DNA from: Talinum fruticosum
Lineage: Eukaryota > Streptophyta > Magnoliopsida > Caryophyllales > Talinaceae
Length of the DNA stretch: 64,000 nucleotides
Direction of reading: 5' to 3'
Assembly (NCBI GenBank): GCA_021018815.1
Contig: JAITYX010000058.1
Span: forward strand, 1,381,001-1,445,000
The translations under genes were made by a program, and so were the position numbers. Positions within the stretch are counted from its first letter, which is position 1. The number at the start of each line of letters is the position of its first letter. The notes below the pieces were generated by a model, which did no database searches, was not told the origin of the DNA, and saw only the letters and a list, made by a program, of their open reading frames with translations. Shown piece after piece: positions 34,746 to 46,337 of this stretch.

Positions 34746-34904
34746 AGAGTAGCCCGTGATTCATCGTAGGAGAACAGACTTAGCCTCGTTTACATAGAAC
34801 CCTCTTCGTCACTTCCTCCACCTCCAACACTACGGACCATGTAAGCCTAAAGCTCCCATATATCACCAAAGGCGTAGGGCACCCATGCCCTCCTCTTCCA
34901 CTCA

Positions 34905-36450
34905 AATTGGTCCCTTTTCCTTCGAACGGTCTAAGCCCAAGTAAAACCTCCAAAGACAACGGTTGTCCGTTGCCTCATACAAGGAAATTCCAGCTGAAAA
35001 CATCGCGTTTCACTTTCTTGCAACCCGGACAAGAAGCTAATGACATCAAAATGATGTCCGATGCCACGTTTGATGATCACAAGCATCAAAACGCGGTGTT
35101 TTTCTAAGAGACAGTCCACCGAAGACACGGAGCTTCCTCCCTCAAAATGAAAATCATGTCCGGTGCCGCATACTAGGTCCATTTTAACCGAAAATGCTGC
35201 AATTTATCCGAGAATCCCGTTGTAGCCCGAAAGGATCTCAAGACCCTAAAATGAATCCATATGGCCGGCGCCCCCAATCGTGAGATTAAACTCTATCCGG
35301 TTAAATCTTTTGATTTTCTAGCCCGGTTTTTGTGATTCTACAACGAGGTTCGGGGTTAGCTTTGGACGGCTGGCTGAAACCTAACCATACGTCATTTTGT
35401 GACATACCCTTTTCCTATAAATAGAGAGCTTAGGTTGTCATTTTAGTAACGACTTATTCCTTAGCGTCACGCTAGTGAACACTATGCTTCGAACGACTTA
35501 TTCCTTAGCATCACGCTATCGAATACTAAGCTGAATCGACTTTCCCCTAAACACTACACCGCTGAATCATGACTAAGAGCTATTGAATATTAAGTTATTG
35601 TAATCTCTTGGCCTCCTTTCAGCTGATCTTTCCATCCTTTCATTAATCTCCACGAAACATACAAAAAGCCCTTCCTGATTCACCACTGTCAAATCACCGA
35701 GTCCAGATTCGTGATCCAAATCGGTAGGTGTGACAACATTAGAGCACCAATGCGGCCTTCACAATGGTTATTTATTTTTATGTTAAATTGGTTTCTATAT
35801 TGGGGAGAAAGAGTTGTATCGCATTTCTTTTCTCCCTACCCGATGTAATCCTTTTAGTTTTCTCTTTTCGCTTTTCCTTTGCCTTCGTTTATCGCTTCAT
35901 TATATTTGCTTTTTATTCCTTTCTTTTATTATGTTTTGATTACTTTTAATTCCGCATCGCATGTTCTATGCTTGTGTTTAATATGTTATTAGATTAACTA
36001 CTCGAACTAGTCATGACTTCCTCAGCCAGGGCCCCTAGCCGGTGCCGCCAACAACTAGGTGCTAGCGAAAGCTAGCACCGAGTGGTCAGTATGTGAGGCT
36101 TAAGTCCAAACCGGTGTTTCACACCATCTTGGCCCGAAAACCTCACGACAGATTAAAAACCATAGTTTTCTTTATTTTTTGGTTAAGAAATAATATCCTA
36201 GGATTTCTAAAATTAATTTCTAAAAATAAAACAATTAATCAAACCGCCAGTTAATCTAATTCAATTCATTTTAGCATAATTTAATAACATTCGAAAATCT
36301 AAATAAGAGGTTCATCCCCACTTTCTAAAATCAATCTTTAAAACCCTAAAATCATTTTCGTCTTCGAAAACCAAAAAGAAACATTTTAAAACCCACCAAT
36401 TGGTGGGGAATGCGGGAGCTCCTCCGGGAGGGTGGGAAACCGTGGTTCAT
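34905..36450 (+). repeat. 5' LTR of gypsy G2, left-truncated
   Basis: It begins in the middle of the LTR at text shared with element F at 5725 (TTTCGAACGNTCTAAGCC). It has the TATA box TATAAATA at 35416-35423 and ends GGTTCATACAA before GTGGCGACT. The first about 190 bases are missing, replaced by copia B sequence. Confidence 0.82.
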
Positions 36451-36906
36451 ACAAGTGGCGACTTTATTGTGGATAATGACTTATTATGTGGGCGAAACAT
36501 TAAATCTTGAGTACCGAGTTTTAATAATGTATTTGCATTAGGAATCCCACATTTTAAAAATCTTGACCATAGTTTATTTTTGTTGGTGGACCATTAGGAT
36601 TTCCCCTCTAAAATTGTTTTCAAAAGAGGCTCACATTGCGTCCCGGAGGGGCCCAATTAGCCTTGATTGTCAATGTAGGTGGTACCTCTTCCCTCATAAC
36701 ACACGCTCTTAGCAAATCGAGAGGCACCGAGGATTCAATATTATATCCTATCGTGCACCCCGCGGAGGACTAAATTCTCGGATTATGAGACACTATGTAT
36801 CCTACCTAGTTTTAACCCTCTTTTGACCATAGACCCTTGTTCTCTAGGTGGTAACTTATTCTTTCATTTGCATGCTACGATGAGTGTGATTGTTTTAAAT
36901 TTTATC
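36451..36906 (+). other. Gypsy G2 leader, left part
   Basis: Starts with the primer-site-like GTGGCGACTTTATTGTGG and continues with GGGGCCCAATTAGCCTTG and GGTACCTCTTCCCTC, both shared with the G1 leader in reverse complement. Its last five bases TTATC form the target duplication of copia C. No coding sequence. Confidence 0.7.
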
Positions 36907-38423
36907 CGAAAGTTTGCTCTTGGAGAGTCTCGAGTCACCCTACGGGGGGTGAATAGGGTGATGAGGAAATTTAAAACAATAGATGCAGGATTAAAGTTTA
37001 AAACAAACTTTGAATGCATGTCGAGTCCGGATTGCACTCGAAAAGTGTGAACTTAGAATTACGTGAAAACCCTCCTAGGGCGGAAAACCAAGACCAGCGC
37101 TAATCCAAGCACCAAGTCAAATCCACTATTTTGAATCCACAAAATACCGTAGACTGACTCAACCATAATTGCTCCCTTAGACAATTCTTTACAAAATTTT
37201 CTTAGACTCAAAAGTTCCCTTATCCGATCTAGTACTTCCTAACCGAGATAACCTTTACAGCTAGGGACAATTGAGCTGAGTTAACCCTTATAGCTCAGTC
37301 AAGGGACCTTACTCGAAAAAGTAAGAAAGAAAGTTTTGTGACTGATTATAAGACTTTACAACTCGGAAAAGTGTTAAGTACAAACTTGGAGTTGTAAGAT
37401 GAAGATTGAGTGAGTGTTATACGAGAGAGATATGATTTGAGCAATAGGTTCAGTAATCTTTAAATCTTATGCAGTGGCTTCTATTTATAGATGACAAAAC
37501 AGATTAGTCGTTGTGACTATCTTCTAAATAAAAGTCGTCTGTGACCGTTGTAACGGTTCTTCGAGCCACTCGAAAAGATCCATTGAGATGTGAACGTTGT
37601 GCAACGGATCTTTACTCCTTAGGAAGTTCCAATCCATTGGTGGTGTCTGAAAACTAAGGTGGAAACCACCATTGAGCTTAGCATTGAATATTTTTTGTTT
37701 TGCAAACAGACAACCCTAACACGATTGTCCGGGCCTTGGTCGAAGTAGAAAAAGCCTTGTCTACTAGCGATTTGACATTTTGAAGCGGGTTACTTTTGTA
37801 ATTCAAAAGTAGGATAACCTTGTTTAGATAACCTACAAAAGTAAACCAATTTTGGTTCTCAAAGTATAAAATACTTTTGTCCAAGATTAGACACGAGATA
37901 ATAATTTAATTAAGATAATTAAGTGCATAATTATCTAAGTTAGAGAATAATGGAATTTTCTGAGTCTAATATTCATTATACTCAAATTCCTTTTGAGTCG
38001 AGTGTGAAGAAAGATCAAGTTAGACAGCGAATATCGAGTATGAGTACTTGATATAGACAAATATAGTTCAAACAAACCATGTTGACTTAGAGAGTTGAAT
38101 TAACACCGTAATTCACTTGAATTTAGAATATGAAGTCGGACCCGAGTTTGAAAGTGTTAGTGAGATTTTTGAACAAGCCATAAGTCCGAGTGACTCGGAA
38201 CCATCGGTGTGAATTGATGAGCAAGAGTATGCCTTTTGAGTCGATCAAAAACGAATGAAAACAAATGCAATAGTATTTGTAATACTCGTAAAAGTTTCAA
38301 TCGAACTCGAACAGTTTCTAGAGTACTTAGAATGACTTGTAATCAAAACTTAGAGTAGGTGAAGTTTGTACCTGATTCTTTGGTAGTACTCAGAATGATA
38401 TACATGCAAAGTCCGAGTCTTCA
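36907..38423 (-). repeat. 3' LTR of copia C (1517 bp)
   Basis: Begins CGAAAGTTTGCTC on the plus strand and ends GAGTCTTCA. The complement of TATTTATAG near 37490-37500 gives the sense TATA box. It carries the 15-base palindrome TCCGAGTGACTCGGA at 38185-38199. It aligns with 46338-47859 with scattered substitutions. Confidence 0.9.
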
Positions 38424-38445
38424 ATCTCCAACTTTTGATGAAAGA
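38424..38445 (-). other. Polypurine tract of copia C
   Basis: The sense strand reads TCATCAAAAGTTGGAGAT just before the 3' LTR start TGAAGACTC. D has the parallel sequence GGGGAGATTGAAG on the sense strand near 52772. Position and purine content fit the plus-strand primer. Confidence 0.65.
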
Positions 38446-38959
38446 CATTCCATACTCGGATAGAAACTTTGTTAGTGAAACTGTCATGAGTTTTCATTCC
38501 TTCTTAGATAGTACAATAAAGTTTAGAGATAGAATTGCAGAAATAGCTAAAGTGAATCGGACTAAGATTTTATCAAAGCTATTATGCTCAGATTGTGTCG
38601 AGCTAAGAATGAAATATTGCATAGAAATGAAGTGATTCGATCTTAGAGTATTGCTTATATTAGAGCAAAAAATATATATATAACCGAGTTTGAATATCAA
38701 AGCAAGATGCACTAAGAAATTAAAACTCGGAAAGAAGTTACACATAGAAGAAAATAAGCACGAAAGCAGAAACTTCATTCACATAAACATAGAAAAATAT
38801 AAACAAATAAGGGTAAGAGAAACTCCCCTAAACAAGACCACAAATTTCTAGATATTCTCCCCTTGCCTTTTAGCAAAAATAAAAAGAGGAAGAATGTATC
38901 TAGTAGATACAATTTGTTTGTCCGGACAAGAAAAAACAAAAAACAAAAATAGAGAAAAA

Positions 38960-40580
38960 AAAATTTAGGATGGTGGAGTGGGAGCGATCCGAGTCGAGGT
39001 GGATGAATGAGCGAGTGCGCCTTCACTAATATGAGTAAGAAGATGTGGTAGATCTAGGCGGGGGCAGCACTCGGGATTTCTAGGATAGGCTCGGTTCGAG
39101 TGGTCGACCCGAACGAGGTCTTCCGGAGGTTCATCCTCTTGGAACTCGATGGAGGGAGCTGCTTGCTCAAGCTCGACTACTGCCGACCGACCTTTGTCGG
39201 CAGGGTCTCCGACTCACTCGGACTCATCTGTTTGAGCTTATCGATTCCGGTTGGAGGGCGGGAGCACCTTGTCCCTTGGCTGCTTCTTTTTGCTCCTTCT
39301 TCCTCTTTCTCTTCTTCTTCCTTCTCCTCGAAGGGGCTGCCTCAGCCGCAGCCTTCCTCTTCTTCTTCTTCTTCCGCCTTTCCGGAAGGAGATTTGGCGA
39401 GGGCTCGAGGACTTTTCCGATGTGTCTAAGCCGACCGGGTCTCGAGCCGCTTTGGAGCGCCTTTCTTGAAGGAGCTCAATCAACTCCTTTTGCTCCTTGA
39501 CCAGCGCCTTCATCTCAAGGAGCACATCTTGCTTGCTCTCGGATTTGAGACTGGGCGGTCTTTTGGTTTATGGTCATAGACCGAAGGACAGTCTTGAATG
39601 AACGGAGAGTGTCTTTGATTTCTAAGGAAACGGAGGAGAGCTTGTCTATCATTGTGGTAGACAAAGCTAGAGTTGCTTGAGGAAGAAGGCCTGAGGTGGA
39701 GGCACCACTAGGTGGAGGAGGGAGAGAGAGTGGAATCTAAATCCGAGTCCGAGGCGGAGGAGAAGGTTGCCTCGGTTCGAGCTATGGACCCGGACACCCG
39801 GTTGGGTCTCCCGGTATCCATACCGAAGAAGTTCTTTTCTACCAACTATCGTGGCAGCCTCGAAACCGCGTTAAGATCCGAGGGAGAGGAACTTTGAACT
39901 ATTTGAAGATAAAAGTTAGAAGAGCCCCAAAAGTAAGAGGGGTGGATTTCTTTGTCCGAGTTGGCACAGTGGCCATCTACTCAATGATAGTTGGGAAGAG
40001 GTCTACTTCGTAGCCCTCGAGAATGTGAAAGAGAGCTTTGAGAATCTTAGAGTTCAGATTCTCTTTACTCTAATGTTGAGAGAAGAACGTTCTCATCAAC
40101 AGGAAACAAAGAAGACGGGCTTCGACTTTATCCGAGTCACCGAGAAGGTTTTGCGTGACTCATGGATTTCTTTTGCATATTTCTCGAAGAATTCATCAGC
40201 AACCTCGTTGAAAAGAATACGGTTGTTGTTGAGGAAAAGAAAGGATACTTTGAATAGATGGTGGAGGAGAGAAACGTTGATGCGAACAATGACATCTTGA
40301 ACTCTGGAGGTGAGGATACCCTCAAAGCTGGAAAGGTTTGAGTAGAACTCGAAATGAGTTACGGGTAGATGAACTCACCGAAACAGAGGAAATTGTAAAC
40401 CCCTATGGTTTTGATATGATTCAACCACGAAAATTTTGTGGTTGGGAAGAATTTGTCATCCAAAGTCGGATGTTGGGTGACAAGAATTTTAGAGGGGTTG
40501 GAAGGACCCTCTTGGCTTTTAGTACGGGGCTTCTTAGTGGTAGAACCAGGAAAGTCCGGGTGAGAACCTGTTTTTGGCAT
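38960..40580 (-). pseudogene. Third (env-like) ORF of copia C
   Basis: The ATG at 40580 begins MPKTGSHPDF. The region 40359-40616 keeps one frame. Later pieces are shifted: 40325-40137 and 39525-39238. The 39525-39238 piece has EMKALVKEQKELIELLQERRSKAARDPVG (coiled-coil propensity by pattern of leucines and charges), then a very basic stretch with runs of Arg and Lys. The region after it up to about 38960 also fits coding sequence. It has no match I recognise in cellular families and stands where Sireviruses have an env-like gene. No signal peptide is visible at the start. Stops and frameshifts make it a pseudogene. Confidence 0.6.
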
Positions 40581-40842
40581 GGTTGAGGAGTTTTTGAGAG
40601 GAGAGGAGATGAACATTGAGAGAGAGAAGAAAACTGGAAGAGAGAGAAAGAGAGAGAAGATTGTAAAAGAAAATAAGAGAGAAGAGAGAGCTGAGAGTTG
40701 AGAGTTGTCGATGCTTACTTGAGATGTTTCTTGTTTTGCTTTAGAGAGACGATTTGTGCTTCGAGAACACCGAACTTGCTTGTGAGGTAGTATGTGAGAG
40801 AGTGAGTGAGTAGAGAGTAAAGTAGGGAAATGAAGGAAAAGG

Positions 40843-40855
40843 ATGCTATTTATAG
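40843..40855 (-). promoter_or_regulatory. TATA box before the third ORF of copia C
   Basis: On the minus strand the text is CTATAAATAGCAT, 263 bases before the ATG at 40580. Copy E has CTATAAATAGCAC at the same relative place. It is separate from the LTR promoter. Confidence 0.6.
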
Positions 40856-41255
40856 AGAAAGAATTATGCTTCAGTATTCGTTCGACTCAACTCCCTAACG
40901 GTCACCTCGGACCGGTGTGACTGTTCCGCTCTCCAACGGTTAGAATTCTAGTGCTTGTCTTATAACAGCTAGTTATCCGATTGATACGTGCGAGAGAGAG
41001 AGAGAAAAAGAGAGATTTTAAAAGAGATTTCTGAAATTCTCCACTAATCTAGAGATGATTTCAAAAATTTGATGTCCATTTTTCTCAAAAACCGAGTCTA
41101 ACTCAGTAAGATTTCTAAGTGACTCGAAACCGCAAGCAAGCGATAACTCATAGCTCAAGATCACCGGGTCAATCGAACTAGTTGTTATTAAAGCACGGAA
41201 AAGAGATATTTAACACATAATCATTGAAAGTAATCTCACTTAGAAAAGCACATAA
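40856..41255 (-). other. Pol-third ORF spacer of copia C with GA/TC microsatellite
   Basis: Contains GAGAGAGAGAGAG near 40990 and sequence related to B 33040-33220 and E 63600-63790. It includes the words AACCGTTGG and CACCGGTCC-type palindromes. No coding domain. Confidence 0.6.
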
Positions 41256-44200
41256 TCATGCATTGATCATACCAAGTTCATTCCTAATAAACAAAAACCG
41301 AGCCTCACTAAGTGGCTTAGTAAAGATATCAGCTAATTGAAGTTTGGTAGGAATGAATTCAAGTTCAATATCACCTTTTTCAAAATGGTCTCTTAGAAAA
41401 TGATATCCGACCTCAATATGCTTTGTCTTTGAGTGCTGAACTGGATTCTTAGTAATGTTGATTGCACTTTTATTGTCACACTTGATTGGAATTGATTTGA
41501 ATGTAAGTGTAAGATCTCTCAAGTGTTGCTTGATCCATAGAATTTGAGCACAACATGCTGCAGTCGCAATATACTCAGCTTCAGCAGCTTGATAGAGCTA
41601 CTGAGTTCTACTTCTTTGAGTGTCAAGATATAAGGGATTGACCCGAAACCGGCATGCTCCTGAGGTGCTCTTGCTATCAACTTTATATCCAGCATAGTCA
41701 GCATGTGAGTATCCAGTGAGAGTCGGTTCCGAGGCTCTTGAGTACCATAGACCTAGATTCCGAGTCCCTACAAGATATCTCGAAAATTCTCTTCACTGCA
41801 GGTGAGATGTGATTATTTTGGATTAGCTTGAAATCCTGTACACGAGACATACACCAAACATTATGTCCGGCCTAATGGAAGTAAGATACAGCACGAGATC
41901 CAATCACACCTCGATAGAGTTTCTTATCCTACTCGCTTTACCTTTTTCGTCCGAGTCTAGTTTTATGGTGTCTGCTCATAGGTGTTACTGCATGTTTTGC
42001 ATCTTAAAGTTTGTACTTCTTCAGCAATTCCTTGGTATACTTTAATTGATGGACATAGATGACATCTTTGTCTTGCTTGATTTGTAGACCAAGTAAGAAA
42101 TTAAGTTCTCGCATCATGCTCATTAGGAATTCCTGTCTCATTAACTTAGAAAAATCTCAATAGAGATTTTCATTAGTAACTCCAAATATTATATCATCAA
42201 CATAGATCTGAGCAATAAGAAAGTCTTTGCCCTTGGTTTTTATAAAAAGATTCTTATCAATCTGACCTCTTCTAAAATCATTTTCAACAAAGAAATTGCT
42301 TAGTCTTTCATACCAAGCTCTCGGAGCTTGTTTAAGACCATAAAGAGCTTTTGTAACTTCAAAACATGATTTGGAAATTCTGAGTTTTCAAATCCAGGGG
42401 GTTGCTCAACATAGACTTCCTCTTCAATGAAACCATTAAGGAAAGCACATTTAACATCCATTTGATACAGTTTGATATTCATGCTTGATGTAAATGCCAA
42501 TAGGATTCTAATAGCTTCAATCCTAGCCACTCGGTGCAAAGGTTTCCCCATAATCAATCCCTTTTTCTTGATTGTAACCTTGACCCACAAGTCTAGCCTT
42601 ATTTTTGACTACCAACCCTCCTTCATCTAGTTTGTTCTTGAAAATCCATTTGGTTCCTATGACTCGGGTGGTCGAAGGTCGTTTGGTCGAGTCCGGACTT
42701 GGTTTCTTTCAAATTGATTAAGTTCCTCTCGCATGGCCTCTACCCATTTAGGTTCATTTAGGGCTTCTAGTGCATTTCGGGTTCGGTTAATGATATGAAT
42801 GCAGTGAATGCACATAGATTTTGTAGAGAGGAATGAGTTCTTACCCCACTATTGATGTCGGACACGATATTTTCGAGTAGATGGCTCGATGCATATTTGA
42901 AAGTTCTACCTGTTCTCCGGTTCACCAGATTTGTAGGTTAAATTGGTTGATCTTCGGAGGCCTGTTCTGATTGAGCTTGCTCATCTAATTTACCCTCAGC
43001 ATTCTGAGCTGGCTCTTGAGTCGGTTCATTTTGAGTCATGGTGTTATGAGTTGCCTCATTCCGAGTGACTTTTCCTTGACTCTTTCCGAGCTTATCTTCG
43101 ATACGATCATCACCTCGACCGAGCTTTAGATCCGAGAATGTTGACTCACTTTGTTTTCCCTTATCAATCTCCTTAAAAACAACGTGGATACTTTCTTCCA
43201 ATTTGTTAGTTCTTTTGTTGAAAATACGATATGCTTTACTATGAGATGAATAACCAAGAAAAATACCTTCATCTCGACCGAGCATCAAACTTGGTCGAGT
43301 GATCCTTACCGTTGTTGTGAACATAGCACTTGCATCCAAAGGGTTTGAAGTATGAAATGTTAGGTTTCTTCCCTTTGTAGAGTTCATATCAAGTTTTCTT
43401 TAGGATGGGTCCGATGAGGCTTCTATTCAAAGTGTAGTTAGCTATGTTGATCGCCTCGGCCCGAAATAGTAAGGTAGATCATGTTTCCAATAATCATTGT
43501 CCTTCCTATTTCTTCAAGAGCTCGGTTCTTTGTCTCCACTACTCCATTTTGTTGAGGAGTTCTTGGTGCCGAGAAGTTGTGAGAGATACCATTCTTATCA
43601 CCGAACTCTGCAAATTCCGAGTAATCGACTCTCTTCCATGGTTAGTTCAAATTCTTTTGATCCGAGTCCGAGACTCAACTTGAATTTTCCTGCACAGACT
43701 TGCTGAACTCTTTGAAAGCTTCATTTTTGTGCTTAAGAAAACAAACCTAGGTAAATCTGAGTAGTCATCAACAATCACAAGCACATATGATTTACCTTTG
43801 AGACTCTTGAAAGGGATTTCACCACATAAGTCCATATGCAACAATTCAAGCACTTTGGATGTCGAAACAGTTTTGAGAGATTTGAAAGATGATCTGACTT
43901 GTTTTCCTTTTGTGCATGCTTCACAAATTTTATTTTTCTTAAATGCACAGTTAGGAAATACTCTAACTAAACCATGAGATGCAAGCTTCTCAATGGTGTG
44001 CGTGCTAACATGACCTAGTCTACGATGCCATGTCCAAGAATCATCATGTAGAGATGCCTTTTAAATAAGATAAATTATAACTAAGGTCACAGAGAGGAAT
44101 AGTGTAAGTATTACATGATCTCTTACCCGAGAGCTTAGTCTCCTTAGTAGTTTCATCATAAATATAGCAGTTGGTTTCAGTGAATCATACCTCTTGACGT

Positions 44201-44421
44201 TTGTCACACAATTGAGAGATGCTAAGTAGATTGTACTTTAATCCCTTGACAAGGTAGACTGGGTTGACCAGATTGTCTCCTTTTCCAATCTTGCCTATCC
44301 CAATTATCTTGCCCTTGCTATCATCCCCAAAAGTGACTTTGCCTCCCTTGTAATCTTCTAACTCGGAAAAGAGTCTTGAGTCTCCCGACATGAGGCGTGA
44401 GCGCCCACCGTCCAGTACCAA
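41256..44421 (-). pseudogene. Copia C pol: protease, integrase, reverse transcriptase, RNase H
   Basis: Domains in sense order: protease (44421-44185) with LDGGRSRLMSGD where the active form would have Asp-Ser/Thr-Gly; pre-integrase zinc-finger region (about 44050-43860); integrase core with HMDLCGE near 43840; C-terminal integrase part (43387-42938) with GIFLGYSSHSKAYRIFN. Reverse transcriptase has YQMDVKCAFLNGFIEEEVYVEQ (42480-42400) and the box YVDD at 42193-42204. RNase H (41522-41256) has KCDNKSAINITKNP and ADIFTKPLSEARF. Together these copy RNA into DNA and insert it. The protease residue change and several stops inactivate it. Confidence 0.88.
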
Positions 44422-44483
44422 TGTCCTTTTGTCCCTTTCGAGCTACCTGCAAGTAAGAAACAAACTAACCCTTCTAACTTCCT

Positions 44484-46277
44484 CTAACGAACCCAAGTAA
44501 CTCCCCTTATTGTGGTTCTTTTCTGAGGAAGAAGACTCTTGAGAACCCATATTTGAATAACTTTAGGTTTGGTCCGATTCCGAGTCTTCCCTTTTGAGAA
44601 CCGAGTCCGTGTCTCTTTCTTTTGAAAGTGTTTTCTTTTATAAACCGGTGGAGAAGGCTTTCTCCTATAAGCTGGTATGGGCTCAGTCCCCTTTTCATTC
44701 TTAGGAATGGGACCATGCTTAGCCTTCCCGAACTTCACAGTTTTGGAACCCTTTTTGAAAAGATCCGAGAAGGAATTAGGTTCCTCCTCTTTGTTAAAAC
44801 CGAATCCTTCTTTTCGAAGGAGACACATTGAGAGCCTAAGAGCATGTCAAGGTTTTTCTAACCTTAAGTAAACTTCAAAACAAGTTCTTGAGACTCACCG
44901 AGCTTTTGCTTCAGTTGGTCATTTTCTCTTCGAGTGACTCGGACTCGGTCTCATTAGCTTGAGCACTAGTCTTGAGTTCTCTTAGAGTAAGTCTTAGTTT
45001 TTCTAATTCATTTTTGAAAGAGATGCTCTCGAACTGATAGACAAAAGTTTTTCTTTAAATTGAGAAGAATCGAATTGGACTTCTCTTCCAAAGTATAAAT
45101 ATATTTAGCTAAATCAACTTTAGAGAACTTGAGGAAATATTCAATTACCTCCCGAGGATTCGTTTCCTTATTATCCGAGTGATTAGAATCGACTCAGATT
45201 CAGCTTCTAAGTGTTATAGTGCCATCAAACACTTTGAATCATCCGAGTCTTCATCTTCTTTAGATGAATCTTCGTCACTCCATGTGGCCATCATAGCCTT
45301 CTTCTTCTTTCTGTCCCTTTTTCTTCTTGGACAATCTTTAATTATATGATCTTTGCTACCAAATTCAAAACAGCCAGAGTTCTTAGTTAAAGATAATTTT
45401 GAAGGGGAAGAGTGTTTACCTTTTCTATCCTTCTTGTCTTTCTTGTAGAACTCTTCTCTTGGCCTTTCCTCCCATCTCTTGTGCTTCATCATTCTTTCGA
45501 AACCTCGAGTGATAAGTGCCATGGGATCTTCTTCCGAGTCCGAAGAGCTCGGATTTTCTTCTCTGCTTTCGAGGCCTTCAGCGCGATATTCTTTTTAGTG
45601 CTAACCTCGCCGTCCTCCTCTTCCGGATGGATCTCATGGGTGAGTAGCTTCCCAATGGGTTCATCCGGCTTGAATAGAGAGAGGTTTTGAGATTCCTCGA
45701 TGGCGGTTACTTTTGGACCCCATCTTATCTTGGGTAGGCTTCTTAGAATCTTTCCGCACATTTCCTCATGGGAAATCTTTCTACCTAGAGATTTGAGATT
45801 GTTAGTCATCTCGGTGAAGCGGATGAACATCTTAGTGATGTTTTCTTTTGGCTCCATCTTGAACAGCTCGTATTTGTGAAGATATTGGCTTATCTTCGCT
45901 CGTCCGACTTGGCTGGTGCCTTCATAAGTGCTCGACAAGAGTGTCCCACACTTCTTTTGCTATGTCACAAGCTGACACTCTGTTGTATTCTTTTGAGCTG
46001 ATAGCACACATCAGAATGTTCATTGCTTTAAAGTTCTTTCGAACTTTTACGCCTCTTCGAGTGGTGTACTCGATCTTTCCTTTAATCACGAGTCTTGTTT
46101 CATCCATCTTCATTGGAATGTAATTGCCTTCTTGTATGATGTTCCATACATCTTCATCATGATCCAACAGAAAGCATTCCATGAGCTTCTTCCAAGTGTA
46201 CGAAATTTGATCCTTTAAACTTTAGTGGTCTACTTGGAAGATCTTCCTTCATCGAACTCTCCATTGTTCCGAGCCAT
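44484..46277 (-). pseudogene. Copia C gag
   Basis: The ATG at 46277 starts MARNNGEFDEGRSSK and is followed by a stop; the same start in copy E has lost its ATG. Segment 46182-45922 continues the gag N-terminal domain (VKVRKNFKAMNILMCA, EVWDTL). Segment 45938-45489 has the gag core (LFKMEPKENITKMF, NNLKSLGRKISHEE). Segment 45522-45214 holds a zinc-knuckle remnant: the family motif Cys-X2-Cys-X4-His-X4-Cys appears as CFEFGSKDHIIKDC, with the second Cys lost. The tail (45000-44830) is leucine-rich, followed by a basic end (44828-44484). Gag makes the particle. Frames change several times. Confidence 0.85.
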
Positions 46278-46320
46278 TTGATCTCTAAACCTTTGGATGG
46301 TTAGATCGTTTCGTAAAGGC

Positions 46321-46336
46321 TATGCTTTGTTACCAA
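46321..46336 (-). other. tRNA-Met primer-binding site of copia C
   Basis: Sense text TTGGTAACAAAGCATA follows the 5' LTR end. The plant initiator tRNA-Met complement starts TGGTATCAGAGC, and 10 of 12 bases agree. Copy E has TTAGTATAAGAGC. Confidence 0.8.
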
Positions 46337-46337
46337 T

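Larger units (their letters stand above)
25193..34904 (+). mobile_element. Copia (Sirevirus-type) element B, lacking both LTRs
   Basis: A plus-strand copia element begins abruptly in the gag C-terminal region at 25193 (against the CACTA-1 end). It continues through protease, integrase, reverse transcriptase, RNase H and the third ORF and stops at 34904, where a truncated gypsy LTR begins. It is interrupted by a solo-LTR-like insertion (25537-29617) and a hAT-like MITE (30925-31254). Both LTRs and most of gag are missing. Confidence 0.85.
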
